From Penicillus capitatus (lineage: Eukaryota; Chlorophyta): 64,000 nt of DNA. The notes beneath the pieces are model-generated. The model saw only the letters and a program-made list of their open reading frames with translations. It did not search any database and was not told where the DNA came from. Below are positions 23,053 to 36,355 of the stretch, piece by piece. Both the position numbers and the translations under genes were made by a program. The stretch spans positions 1,984,001 through 2,048,000 of the forward strand of contig OZ287697.1 in assembly GCA_965649825.1 (NCBI GenBank). The letters run 5' to 3'. Numbering within the stretch: position 1 is the stretch's first letter; every line of letters begins with the position of its first letter.

Positions 23053-23933
23053 ATGGCAACCGCTTTCTGCCCGAGTCGCCAAGTAACGCCGCCGCCTTTG
23101 TGCAAAAAGCGTCGTTCACAAGGAGGCGGATGGGTTTAGGCATCCGGTCTGGCCGGAAAGAAGTGCGCCCTGCGTTGCGCCGGGCCTCGCGCGCCGCGTC
23201 CCGTCGTTTGTGCCGCTGCTTCGTCCGATCTGACAGAGAAGATGGGTCACTTCACCAAAGTTGCCACCTCGACCGTCGCAGCTGCGGCGTTGGCAGCTGT
23301 GGTCGGATTTGGTATGGTGGATGAAGCCAGAGCCGACATTGCCGGTCTCACTCCATGCAGCGAGAGCAAACAGTACGCAAAGAAACAGAAGAAAGCGATC
23401 TCCGCCCTCACACGACGATTAGAAAAGGCATGTCTCCAAAAAGGGTGTTATTGTACAGAAGACAGACAGATCGCGGTGATGTGTCTGTATAGTATGAGCA
23501 AGACAGCGCTCCAGCTATCGCTTTGCAAGCCACCATCGATAAAACGAATAAGAGATTTGAGTTCTACGCCAAAAACGGTCTCCTCTGTGGAACGGACGGT
23601 CTGCCACATCTCATTGCCGATCCAGGATACGCTTTCAAATACGGTCACACTGGCGAAGTTTTCGTAAGTACTACCTGTCACATCAACAAAGAGTGAGATC
23701 TTGTTGTTCAGATTCCGGCCGTTTTGTTCGTTTATATTGCCGGGTGGATTGGGTATGCCGGTCGCTTGTACCTAGAGAGCACGCGAACGCAAGCGAAGGA
23801 GTACATCATCGACGTTCCGTTGGCCCTGAACTGCACATTCAAAGGACTCGGATGGCCCCTGTCCGCAACGCAGGAGCTCATCGGAGGATCGCTCCTGGAA
23901 AAGGACGAGAACATCACCGTCTCGCCCAGATAG
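23053..23933 (+). CDS. psaF: Photosystem I reaction centre subunit III
   Basis: Lumenal/transmembrane PSI subunit that docks plastocyanin or cytochrome c6. Exons 23053-23082, 23140-23427, 23493-23663 and 23712-23933 give 236 residues exactly in phase. Residues 1 to about 45 ([18 protein letters not shown]...) are a Ser/Ala/Arg-rich transit peptide with no signal peptide before it. [16 protein letters not shown] then ARA is a lumenal targeting signal. The mature protein starts [20 protein letters not shown], includes LPHLIADPG, the membrane helix [20 protein letters not shown], and ends ENITVSPR as in green algae. The second intron begins GC (gcatgt), needed to keep [11 protein letters not shown] in frame. 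Nuclear location with a simple transit peptide supports a primary green plastid. Confidence 0.95.
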
Positions 23934-24214
23934 ACAACCCCTTTTTCTCCTCGTCCATTTTCGATCACGCTCTGAGGATTTTGCCAAGAGGAGAAAATCA
24001 GAATACGCGCAGGCGACGACGTGTGTCCGAAGAAAATTTTGTTTCGTGCCCGTGGATCCGTTGATATTCTCTTTAAATGTGTTGTTGATTGGTGCACACC
24101 CCTCCGAGTTGCCGATAACGCAATTGCATGCCTAGACGACGATGTATCTTTCTCAGCAGTACTGATTGCTGCTGGTCATCCAGCAAGGTATCCGACTCTG
24201 CCGTCAGCAGAAGG

Positions 24215-26530
24215 CTACGGTCCCCAAAGTGATACCTCAGAGCAGGATGGGCTTTTCTCTGCTGTCGTACGCAGACCGTCGTTCCCTGTCACATCAAAAC
24301 AACCATACGACAAGACAGGCGTGAGGCGTAAAGTAGGTACATGGGTAGAGGAGTGCAGCGGAGAGAGTCTGTGAAAGAGACGGTTAGGATCGATCAGACG
24401 CATGAGCTTGGTGTCGATCTCGTCGCGCAGTCCCCTACCGATCGAAGACTTCGAAAGAATCGGATACGTATCGCACATCCATTTCTGCGCAGCGAATCTG
24501 AGACAGAAGATGACGAGCGGCAATCCGATAGCGTAGAACACGTTGTTCCTGATAAAACAAAATTCGCTCGGTACTGGCAGACGGTCACTAAGAACACGCG
24601 CCTTCGATTTTTGACTCGGAGCGACTCGATGGCGCTGAGAATGGCAAATCTTCTCTTCCGGTCAATCGCCTCGTCGCACGCATCGCCAGCGGATGACGGG
24701 TTCCTTGTCAGAGGCGTTGTCGAACAGATGGTGTCTCGGCATGTGGCTACGTCGCTCAAAGGGCGTCGTTTATCGTCCAGCCGTGTATGCGGCGGAATAT
24801 GGAGGGAACAAATGGCGGCGCGTGCCAGTTCCAATGACCACGTCGAGATCTGCAGCACCATAGTGCTCTTGACCAATTCAGCGCTAACTGCCAGATCGTT
24901 CGCCTCGACGAGGCAGGCAAGCGAGGCGTATCCTTGAAGATCCGTTGAGGAGAGGAGGTCGAGGAAGCTGGTGTGGTACTCTAAGACGAGATCCGTCGTG
25001 ATATGCGTCTCCTGGACACAGGATCCGAGATGGCGTCTATGGAACTCGACGCAGCCAACCTGCTGCAGTTCGGCAACGGCGTCTGGATCGCAAAGAGGAC
25101 GATGGCATCGATCGTGAAGGATAGCACTAGACGACGTTTCTCGAAGATTGAACGGAAACAGGAGTTTTGAGCACAGCTCCCTAAACAGCGCCTCCTCTTC
25201 CTTTACCTCCGTCGCCTTCGCTGCCTACGGCGAAGTCGCTGCGGTGCAGCGAGAGACAGCGAAGCCACACATCGGTTGTTGCGAATGTCTCTCTTGCCAA
25301 GACACGTATCATGCGTTTGCGCTCTGCTATGGAGCGTTTTGCGCGAAAAGTGGCTCTGTTGCCAGACATGAGGCCTGCAATGATGTGTCGAGGTGTATCT
25401 CCTATGAAACCTCTCGGAATGATCCAAACGGACCTCTCCTGTATGACGTGGACTCCTAGATATTCAACGACTTTCGTGTGGTGTCGGAAGGATGTGCCAA
25501 AGGACAGTCAAAGAAAGAAATGGGGCGATACCTGTGTGTAGGCAAACAGCGTTGCATCTTCTGTCTGCATCGATGACGGAGATCCGGAGCAGAAGAGTAT
25601 GAACTCGACGAGACATGTAGCTGTCACATCGTGGTCGCATCGACGACCCGCTTTTGCGCAGCAGCTATCCTTCGTCCATCGCGAGAGGCCGCCCGTCGTC
25701 AGCCGACCCTGACTCAAATGAAGCTTCAGTTGGAATTTGGGTAGGGTGGTCTCGTGGCTTCCAGCTGCGCAGCAAGCTTGGCATCGTAGGGGTGGATTGG
25801 AGATTCTCTTTGGCAACCAGAAGAAACACACCGTGGACATTCCTCTGGCGAACAAGACAGTACGATGACGTGTCACAGGTTCTTTCGATTGTCTGTGATG
25901 GGAGAAATGCAGCTGACGGTTTCGGACGTCATGCAATGGGCCAGATCAGAGCTCTTGACAGAAAGGGACGAGCTCTTCATGAAGGGAGACTCGATGTGAG
26001 ATATCGCACTTGACGTCTCGCAGAAGTAACTGTACGTTTTTCTGAATCCCTTAGACGACCTGGCATCCTTGTCTTGGTCAATGACTGCGACTGGGAGTTG
26101 CTGTAAGCCACCGAAAAACGTCTTTGATGGCTCAGACGAGATTTCGATGCGCAGGGGTAGGAAGGAGTGCACATTGGAAGAGGACGACGCTATTGTTTTT
26201 ATATCGACATTACATGGAGGTTAAGAGAAGGGCGATGTCAACAGATGGCTGTCTGTGATGGCACTCTCCATTCTCTCTCGCCGTCGCCCACCACGATCCC
26301 TACTGCACCCAGCGCGTCGATCACCCAAGTAGGTAGGTTCGATCGCTGGAGAGACCGCCTCTGCAGGAATTCTCTCACGAGGGACGGGAATTGCTGCACG
26401 CGAATGGCGGCACGCATCTCGCATGTGAATTCTATCATGTACGCGTTTATGTGATACGTTACCCGCCGACAGTCAATCGCCCTTCCAGCCAACAGCAACG
26501 AATGCAGAGCTGCTCTGAGTAGTGCCGGCG
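24215..26530 (-). CDS. Unidentified multi-exon gene (limits approximate)
   Basis: I cannot name this protein. The minus strand has consecutive open, protein-like segments separated by plausible short introns: near 26.1 kb SKTFFGGLQQLPVAVIDQDK; near 25.9 kb NVHGVFLLVAKENLQSTPTM; near 25.4 kb VVEYLGVHVIQERSVWIIPR and GFIGDTPRHIIAGLMSGN; near 25.0 kb TTDLVLEYHTSFLDLLSSTD and LQGYASLACLVEANDLAVSA; near 24.5 kb a likely membrane helix VFYAIGLPLVIFCLRFAAQK. Frames change between segments, as expected from introns, but I could not close the model. A pseudogene is possible. Confidence 0.35.
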
Positions 26531-26699
26531 GACGTAGCAGGACGGAATAGAGTCCGAGTCGGTTTTATCGGCGGTCGATCACGCATGACATACATTCTCC
26601 GAGAAAAACAGATACTATGCAAATCTATCTCTACCATAAATGCACAGCTGTTACTGTCACTCCAGGTACCAATGTGCATCACCACAATGCAGACAGTCA

Positions 26700-26773
26700 G
26701 GTATTTAACGCTATTGTTAGTCCTCTGAGTCGATCTTCTTCGCCCTTGGGGACTAACAATATCGTTAAATACC
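26700..26773. repeat. Near-perfect inverted repeat (24-bp arms, 26-nt loop)
   Basis: Arm 26700-26723 (ggtatttaacgctattgtta then gtcc) pairs with 26750-26773 with one mismatch in 24. Between the arms are 26 nt. The stem is A/T-rich and lies outside any recognised coding region. Confidence 0.8.
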
Positions 26774-28078
26774 TACCTTCGTAGAAAAACGCCTCGTCGC
26801 TTCTTCCAAGGTTAGTCGACTCCGAATAATGCTGAAAGTGTCGAAGAGTTCGGCATTAACAGAATTGATGTTCGCATAGGTCGCCGTCATAAAACTGCAG
26901 CCATTGGAGACCGCACTCGGAAGAGGAATCTCCGCCAGCAGAGAGGGAGATTCGTCACCGGAGCTGCCATCCCGGATGCTACTCGGATTGCCTCCAAAAG
27001 TAAACCCTACCGCTGGTCGACCGCTCAGCGAAAGCGATCACAACGGAAAAATTACAAGTGCTCGGAGCAAGGTCCAGAAAGATTCAGATGCGTCATTATA
27101 TACTCATGCGGTGACAAGACATTCCTAGGCGGGTGAGTCAGCACGATGCCAGAACCATAAAAAGGCCCTTCGGCCTCCAATGAGCCCGTATGACAAGATA
27201 GCAAGCACCCGTAACAACAGCTGACCCTTGTTCAACAAGACAGTCCCATCGCCAGAGAAATCTTTAGCAGACCTTATAGTGGAAATGTCGGAGATGGGAG
27301 GACACGAAGACGGGTGGATCCCAGGTGTCAAGAATCGATAAAAAACTTGATTACTCAGAGACGAAACACGCTCGCGACGACGATAACGAGCACTCAGACG
27401 ACAACACAAGGATCTCGAGATTATGTCAAGGGACAGCTAGTAGCTTCGCTGTCGTACTACTTGGACAACTGTCCCTTTCCGGGTTCTATCAATGCCTGGA
27501 TACTTAAACGCGTCCCCTGTATCAACCCTGCCTCGTCTGTAATCCATTTTTTGTTCGTGGCATCCCACATCGACGGATTAATTACACGACAATGTCGCGT
27601 TTAAGTATCCATGGCTGTGGAGGATTGCTAAACCTTACAATAAACAGATGCGAACTTTAGCCGACGTTCGGCAACCATCATCCGACCGTTATTAGAAAAT
27701 AAGGTCAAAGGCGACACCCATCGCGACTGATGGTCAGTGCGCGAGGGTAGTTGGCTACGGCGATCGACACGACATCTGCCTCTCCTGCAGCGACTTCTCC
27801 TCCTCACAGCACAATGTCCTTATGCTTGAGTGACAAACAAAACGAAAACACGCACAATTGGGACAAAGCAGAAAAGACGGGTCTTCAAGTCTGAAGACAT
27901 GGTCACCCTTCATGCTAAATTATCGCCGCCAGACTCGAGGGCTGCCTCTCAGCGGCGACTTATGTGCCCAGCGAGTCCAACCCAGTCCACACTCAGACAT
28001 CAGACCCTTGATATCCACCTTTCTCCCACAAAGCAGGAGAGTAACGTGTGGACGCAAAAGACGTGATGCACCTATGGG
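26774..28078. other. 1.3 kb without a recognised gene
   Basis: Only short open frames. It contains a second inverted repeat (27497-27611). The last 200 bp before 28079 must hold the promoter of the SLC33A1-like gene. Confidence 0.4.
27496..27611. repeat. 16-bp perfect inverted repeat with 83-bp spacer
   Basis: TGGATACTTAAACGCG at 27497-27512 is the exact reverse complement of 27596-27611. The enclosed 83 bp has no coding signal. It could be the ends of a very small non-autonomous element; no target-site duplication is evident. Confidence 0.6.
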
Positions 28079-29529
28079 ATGAAGCGGGGCAACGTTGTCT
28101 TGTTGGTCGTGCTCTACTGCCTTCAAGGCGTACCGCTGGGTCTGTCGATGAGCTGCATGCCCTTTCTCCTACAAGCCAATGCCTCGTACACTAGCATCGG
28201 CATTTTTAGCATGGCTGCCTATCCCTATTCCTTCAAGCTCCTCTGGAGTCCCATTGTCGATTCTGTCTTCCATCGACGGTTCGGCCGACGCCGAACATGG
28301 ATCGCCCCATTGCGGACGCTCTCGGAAATACTTCTCTTCTTCTTCGGCCAGACGGCAGAAGATGCGTTGAATGGCTCCGATATCTGGCGACTGTCAGGTC
28401 TGTTCTTCATCCTCGTTCTCTTGGCAGCCACTCAGGACATTGCCGTCGATGGCTGGGCACTGATTCTGCTCTCACGATCGAATCTGGATTACACCTCTAC
28501 CTGTCAAACCGTCGGCATGAATGCTGGATTCTTTCTCTCCTTTACTGTCTTCCTGGCACTCAATGACAACGACTTCTGCAACAAGTACTTTCGCCGCATT
28601 CCCCAAGAGACCGGAATCGTCACTCTGGCGAATTAATGAAAGCGTGGGGTGTGATCTATGCCATCGTCACACTCTACATCGTCCTGTTCAAGCGTGAACG
28701 TGACGATCCTTCGCTCAGGGGACGCCGTTTGAGGGATTCCTACAGTCAGCTTTGGGATGTGATCAAGCTTCCGGCCGTGATCAAACTCTCTTCCGTTTTG
28801 CTGCTCTGCCGTCTTGGAAGCGTCGTTGCCGAAGGAGCCGGGACATTGAAGCTGCTGGAGAAAGGTGTATCGAAGGAGGCGCTGTCCGGCATCGTTCTGA
28901 TTCAGTTTCCCATCGAACTCTTCTCGGCAGTGCTCGCTGGAAAGTGGGTCGCCGGCAAAGACGCCTTCTCGCCCTTCCTCTTCGCTTACAAGAGTCGTCT
29001 CGTGACGGCCTCTCTGACCACTTGGGTCGTCCGGGTCTTCCCTGTCGGCGCCGCCATGTGGTTCGATGCACCGATGCCTTTCCTGATGGTGCTTTCGATC
29101 GGAGTGGCCGCATCCTTCGGAGCGACCCTCATGTTCGCAGCACAAGGTGCTTTTTGTAGTCAAGTGAGTGACCCTGCTATAGGAGGTGCATATCTCACTC
29201 TTCTCAACTCCATCGCCAATTTGGGGTCGACGCTGCCGCGGTTCATTGTCTTCTGGCTGATGGATCTGTTGACGGTGCGAGAGTGTGAGATCGATGGGGT
29301 CGTGCGGCCGGAGTATCTGTGTCCGTCCAGAAAGGACGATGCCTTGGCGTCTAATGCCTGTACCGACGTGGGCGGTTCATGTCTCCTGACGAAGGACGGC
29401 TTCTATCCTCTTTCATGGTTTCTGATCATCGCGGGATGCTTTTTGAGTGTGTTCTTTTCAAAAATGCTGCGTCAGCTACAGCACCTCCCCATTGACAAGT
29501 GGCATGTGAAACACAGCAAAGCAACGTAG
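28079..29529 (+). pseudogene. Acetyl-CoA transporter-like (SLC33A1/AT-1) gene with a single frameshift
   Basis: Major-facilitator protein; the family imports acetyl-CoA into the ER. Two adjoining frames read one continuous protein. 28079-28630 gives VLYCLQGVPLGLSMSCMPFL, YSFKLLWSPIVDSVF, FGRRRTWIAPLR, ATQDIAVDGWAL and MNAGFFLSFTVFLALN; 28636-29529 gives the second half from MKAWGVIYAIVTLYIVLFKR through GAYLTLLNSIANLGSTLPRF to HLPIDKWHVKHSKAT. At the join the sequence is ...ctggcgaattaatgaaa...; relatives need six bases where five are present, so one base (probably a T) is missing. No intron can fit. Intact membrane segments on both sides suggest either an assembly error or a very recent loss. 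Unlike its neighbours the gene has no introns. Confidence 0.75.
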
Positions 29530-29540
29530 GTGTTTGCCAT

Positions 29541-30084
29541 TCACCGTCCAGATCCGCGAATCCGTTCGACTTCTTGACGAAAGAGGCGCTTCATATCGTC
29601 CTATAATGCATGCGGGTGTCCGGAGATGAAAGACCGATCAGTTGATGCAGTGGACATGCCTGAAAAGAGAGAGACGTCTGAGTGCCGTCTGCTGAAAGGC
29701 GATCTCGCGAGAGAACGTACCAACCGATGGCTGAGGTCGCCAAGACCATCGCCGTCCCTGCCCCGAATGCCTTGATCTGCATTCCTGCTGAGGGGAGACG
29801 TCACCTCAGACGTCATGCTCACCGCGACGGGAAGGACTCTGGCACGCGCGGTTGGGTCGATTCCTTCGGCCATTAATCTGCAGTCGAGGTCAAAAGAGTG
29901 AGATCCACAGCGCATGGACATTACTCTTTCGTGCCCTGTGTGAACGAAACCGTCCCGGCGACGAATGCGCCTAAATACAGAACATCGTTTTCCTGAACCG
30001 ACGGTCGAAGAGCGAACCTATGCTGCATGCACCAACACTCCACAGAAACACCTGAATTGGCGAGATGGATTCTGAGAGACCCAT
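29541..30084 (-). CDS. Small two-helix membrane protein, TMEM242-like
   Basis: Start at 30084 (MGLSESISPIQ). First membrane segment is VFLWSVGACSIGAFVAGTVS, linked by TQGTKELMAEGIDPTARARV to the second, AFGAGTAMVLATSAIGWY; C-terminus is DDMKRLFRQEVERIRGSGR, ending at 29541. Introns of 49, about 49 and 46 nt close in phase; the last intron (about 116 nt) is less certain. This two-TM layout with a short amphipathic tail resembles TMEM242, a mitochondrial inner-membrane factor for ATP synthase c-ring assembly. The assignment is by pattern only. Lies 112 bp downstream of the ferredoxin stop on the same strand. Confidence 0.5.
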
Positions 30085-30195
30085 GAGTGGCGGCGCGTCC
30101 TCGTCAGAGTCGTCGAGAGAGGGATGGATTCTTTAAAAATCACAAAATGGCAGTCATCGTGTATGGTACGATCAGAGACAAGACAGTGCTGCTGT

Positions 30196-30724
30196 TTAGT
30201 AGAGCTCCTCTTCTTTGTGCGTCTCGATCGTGCAGTCGGATGTGGGATAGGCGACGCAGGTTAAGACATATCCTGCTGCCATCTGATCTTCATCTAAGAA
30301 TGCTTGATCTGATTGATCGATCCCTCCGGCCTGACGAAACCCTAGGTGTGATAGGAAGAGTAAGAAATATGACGCACCGTGACTTTTCCAGCACACGACG
30401 AACAGGATCCAGCACGGCAGGAGTAGGGTAGATCCACATTTTGTTCCTAACGACAGATCAAAGACCCATGAGCGAACGAACAAACATACATTCTGGGTCA
30501 CATGCCTCGGCAATATCGAGGATATACTGATCTTCCGCGACTTCGATCGTCTCAGTGCCGGACGGCGTGACGAGTGTGACTTTGTAGAATGTCTCGACCG
30601 GAGCCGGAAAGCGTTGCGGAGTGGAGAGATTGCGCAGAGGCGATGTACGCAGAGATTTAAAGGGCAACCTTCGAGACGCCGTTTGCACTCGCTGGGTTGT
30701 CATTTTCATCGTCGACGTCGCCAT
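30196..30724 (-). CDS. petF: Plant-type [2Fe-2S] ferredoxin, plastid-targeted
   Basis: Stromal electron carrier from PSI to FNR and other reductases. [19 protein letters not shown] opens a basic Ser/Thr-rich transit peptide; the mature part starts [20 protein letters not shown]. Cluster ligands are in [18 protein letters not shown], and the fourth Cys is in [18 protein letters not shown]; the C-terminus is KEEELY. The intron before [16 protein letters not shown] closes in phase. The exon 1/2 junction (after YILDIAEA) is unresolved: the best donor gtatgt gives a stop, while a later gtttg donor keeps the frame but adds residues. A longer start at 30829 would add a hydrophobic stretch (FVLPVCLCVRLGVAALL). 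I prefer the Met at 30724. Divergent from MCM3 by 201 bp. Confidence 0.88.
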
Positions 30725-30925
30725 CTCTGTAAGAAGCGCAGCTACACCCAAACGAACGCACAAACACACGGGAAGAACAAACGAAAAGTCGGCTGGGAGA
30801 TGGATGACACGATCGATCAGCACGGGCAATGTCAGATCCCGCTACGAAATGAAGATTTATTTTTAATGTACGCATTGAACTGCTGAATCAACCGCGGCCT
30901 CAGTGCCATTACGTTTGTTGGCGGG

Positions 30926-33524
<2,599 letters not shown>

Positions 33525-33577
33525 GTACTGTGCTGTCGTAACCGATGCGAGACGACAGCAGCAGCACGCACACACCA

Positions 33578-33595
33578 ACAAACGAACGAACGAAT
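33578..33595. repeat. Short AACG microsatellite
   Basis: An imperfect (AACG)n run sits between MCM3 and the UBE2G gene. The same motif on the other strand, (CGTT)n, occurs at 36356-36403. Confidence 0.6.
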
Positions 33596-33684
33596 GGAGG
33601 GACAAAAGATGTGACATGTACATAAAACGCCTGCAAACGCGTTTCTAGAAAACTCACGACCTCCGTGCGCGATTTCTTCCTACA

Positions 33685-34357
33685 ATGGCAACCACGAATC
33701 CGGAGAGCCGCGCGGCGCTGTTGCTGCGAAAACAGCTGCGAGGTTAGTCCGCGACGCCTTTCCTCGTTTCTCCCTCGACGTGGTGTAGATTTGATGCGCT
33801 CTCCCGTTGACGGCTTCTCTGCCGGTCTTATCGACGAGTCCGATATCTTCGAGTGGCAAGTAACAGTGATGGGACCACCAGATACCTTCTAGTAAGACCT
33901 GTCTGCGCCGAATGGCTCAGAATATGCATTCCCTGTAGTGAAGGTGGATTCTTCATCTGTCACCTGTCATTCCCCAAAGACTATCCCAACAGTCCCCCAA
34001 CCTGTAAATTCACTTCAGACATGTGGCATCCGAACGGTAGCTCTATCTACAGCCGTTGTCTCGGAGAGATATGTGTATGTTTGTGCGTGTATGCATGTAG
34101 TGTACAAAGATGGCCGTGTGTGTATATCTATCTTGCATAAACCAGGGAATGATCCAACGGGATACGAAGATGCGAGTGAGCGTTGGTCTCCCGTTCATAC
34201 GGTTGAGACCATTATGCTGTCCATTATTTCGATGCTCTCTTCTCCCAACGATGAATCGGCAGCAAACATCGATGCAGCAAAGGACTGGCGTGAAGATCGA
34301 GAGGGATTCAAGAAAAAGGTGGCCAGAATTGTGCGACGTTCACAAGAAATGCTCTAG
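33685..34357 (+). CDS. UBE2G1: Ubiquitin-conjugating enzyme E2 G (UBC7/UBE2G1 type)
   Basis: E2 enzyme of the Ubc7/G class, typically acting in ER-associated degradation with K48 chains. Exons 33685-33742, 33789-33891, 33939-34036 and 34101-34357 give 171 residues in phase, the usual size. Motifs: AALLLRKQLRDLMRSPVDGF, FEWQVTVMGPPDTFYEGGFF, SFPKDYPNSPPTCKFTSDMW (HPN follows), catalytic Cys in DGRVCISILHKPG, then the acidic-loop insertion DPTGYEDASERWSPVHTVE that marks this class. The third intron is 64 nt with a long T/G tract. Confidence 0.96.
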
Positions 34358-34677
34358 GGCTCTGTACTCCCTTGCTGTATAGCTGCATGCTGTGCTGATC
34401 TCTCTCGCTTACTCTTACCTGTCTACCTGTGTTAACAGAAAGATGCTTGCCTCTTGTGTTTGGTTCGTCCTGTTCTTTAAGTTGTGTGTACATGATGAGT
34501 GCGTGAGTGGAGCTGAACTCCTCAGGACGACCTGTTATGGCAAAAGCAGTCGTTGATGAAGATTTAAACAGTTACGCATCTACGACGTCGACAACGATAT
34601 GAGAATTCGTAGCGATCAGCGATCATAGCCAAACGACCAATCGATCACACGTGCAGAAAAAGAGTGATCATTTTCGA

Positions 34678-36300
34678 TTAACGCATATTCGTCAATCGAT
34701 CGATCACGACGTTCAGATCGACCGCTTCACCGTGATCCAACATGTTGGTCACGACCGACCGGACTTTGGTTCGATCGAATCCCATGTTGGCCACATCGGT
34801 GATGACTTGATCCAGTGGAACAGATTGAGGAGAGGCGCGGATGGGATCAGCGGCAGGTTGATTGGGCTTGGCACCTCCTGCTTGGATGGCAGCTGGACTG
34901 CCATAGATGGTCTGTTGAGGAATAGGTGGCGGCGGTGGCTGTTCTGGACGGTAAGACTGCTGCTGTCCAGCGAGCGATGGATACCCAGAGTACGGTGCTG
35001 GTGGCCCAGGATGCATAGGCATTGCTGGCTGTTGCGTCGGAATAAGCGATGGAGGAAAGACGCCGAATGGTGCACCCGAAGAGGGTGGCATGTGCTGAGG
35101 GTACGGTGGTGGTGTCTGGGAGGGTTTCTCGGCAGGAGGCACATAACCATTCGGATTCCCCAATCCGTGTCTGGCGTAATCGTACGTCGACTGTGGCTGC
35201 GGCTGTGGCGCCGGTTTATACTCCGTCGTATCGGAAGGCGGAGGAAACGATGACTGTTGGGGAGACTGCATCGGTGCCAGCTGTTGAGGTGGCGGTCGTG
35301 GATGGGACATCGGTTGCTGGACTGGTGACGGTCGCGGATGGGACATCGGTTGCTGAACAAGCGGCGGCTGTTGGGGCTGCTGTGGCGGCGGCGGAGACTG
35401 TTGCAGCTGAACAGCCTCCGCAGCATAGGAGGCTGGCATGCTCGGCCTGGGAACCTGGATAGGTTGTTCTGACGCATAGACGGGCGGTGTTGCCGCGACG
35501 GCAGCTGTTGCCGCATGCTTCACCACTGCCTTCGGTTCTTGTACATAAGCCTCTGGCTCTGGGGCATAGTTTCTGGCTGGCGGCTGCGGCTTTGGCTGCT
35601 GTTTCTTTTTGGGAGCAGCGCGGATGGGTGGTGGATCTTCTTCTTCTTCTTGCTCGTCCTCTTCTTCCAGCTCTTCCTCAGGAACTTCTTCGCTTGGGTC
35701 CTTTTGCACCACAGTCACACGTTTCTCACTCCTTTTGCTTTTCTCTGTTTCGTCTTTGTTGTGTTTCTCTTGCTGCTGTTCTCGAGCATGACGGTTGAGC
35801 AATACATGGGCATCTATCAAATCTTGCTTCTCCAACATGCGTTGCATTCCAACGGACACTTCCTTCAGAGATGCCTCAACATGACGGAAACTCTCGGTGA
35901 AATTCCGCGAGTCCTCTCCCTGCTTTTCCACTAAGGTATCCAGATTGGCCTTCAGCTCACTCTGGCGCTCTTCGACCGTCGCGACTTTGTCCCCCAAACG
36001 ATCGAGTGCCGTGCGCAACGTCTGTGTAAGAGCGCTAAAGTTCTCAAAGAGCAGTTCTCTGACGTTCTTATGTATAAGTTGCTGCATTTCTTCTTTTGAG
36101 ACCGGCGGCGGTGGCGGTGCGAGATTCTCGCCGACGGGTGAATCGGAACGGCGTACGGGAATCGACTCGAGCTCTGTGTCACTCGCAGCCTGTCGTCGAC
36201 TTTCGTCCATCGATACATATGCCTCGCGAGGTGGTTCCGGCGGCGCAGTAGGCCGCAGACCCGATAGGAGGTCGGCAAAGATGTCTTCTTTTTCTTCCAT
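34678..36300 (-). CDS. FLOE-like protein with C-terminal DUF1421/UBA-like domain
   Basis: Intronless, 540 residues. Order: short acidic/Pro N-terminus (MEEKEDIFADLLSGLRPTAP); a predicted coiled coil (about residues 75-180) around MQQLIHKNVRELLFENFSAL and ALDRLGDKVATVEERQSELK; a Glu-rich stretch; about 280 disordered residues dominated by Pro, Gln, Ser, Tyr; then the conserved end VITDVANMGFDRTKVRSVVT and AVDLNVVIDRLTNM. That end and the Q/P/S-rich tract match plant DUF1421 proteins, including FLOE1, whose condensates sense water status in Arabidopsis seeds. Function here is inference. The ORF stays open to 36915, but the upstream part is another gene's region; I start at 36300. Divergent by 125 bp from the plastid membrane protein gene. 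Confidence 0.75.
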   Translation of the reverse strand: MEEKEDIFADLLSGLRPTAPPEPPREAYVSMDESRRQAASDTELESIPVRRSDSPVGENLAPPPPPVSKEEMQQLIHKNVRELLFENFSALTQTLRTALDRLGDKVATVEERQSELKANLDTLVEKQGEDSRNFTESFRHVEASLKEVSVGMQRMLEKQDLIDAHVLLNRHAREQQQEKHNKDETEKSKRSEKRVTVVQKDPSEEVPEEELEEEDEQEEEEDPPPIRAAPKKKQQPKPQPPARNYAPEPEAYVQEPKAVVKHAATAAVAATPPVYASEQPIQVPRPSMPASYAAEAVQLQQSPPPPQQPQQPPLVQQPMSHPRPSPVQQPMSHPRPPPQQLAPMQSPQQSSFPPPSDTTEYKPAPQPQPQSTYDYARHGLGNPNGYVPPAEKPSQTPPPYPQHMPPSSGAPFGVFPPSLIPTQQPAMPMHPGPPAPYSGYPSLAGQQQSYRPEQPPPPPIPQQTIYGSPAAIQAGGAKPNQPAADPIRASPQSVPLDQVITDVANMGFDRTKVRSVVTNMLDHGEAVDLNVVIDRLTNMR

Positions 36301-36355
36301 CGAAAGCTGCGTCAAACAAACGTGGTTTCTCTCGACACGTAGGAAACATGTGTTA

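Noticed and set aside
28633-29163. Minus-strand ORFs opposite the SLC33A1-like gene
   Set aside because: Antisense shadows of a well-supported transporter.
34678-36300. FLOE-like protein first read as PEX14 because of the coiled coil and Pro-rich tail
   Set aside because: No PEX14 N-terminal domain or membrane helix, and the C-terminal domain fits DUF1421.
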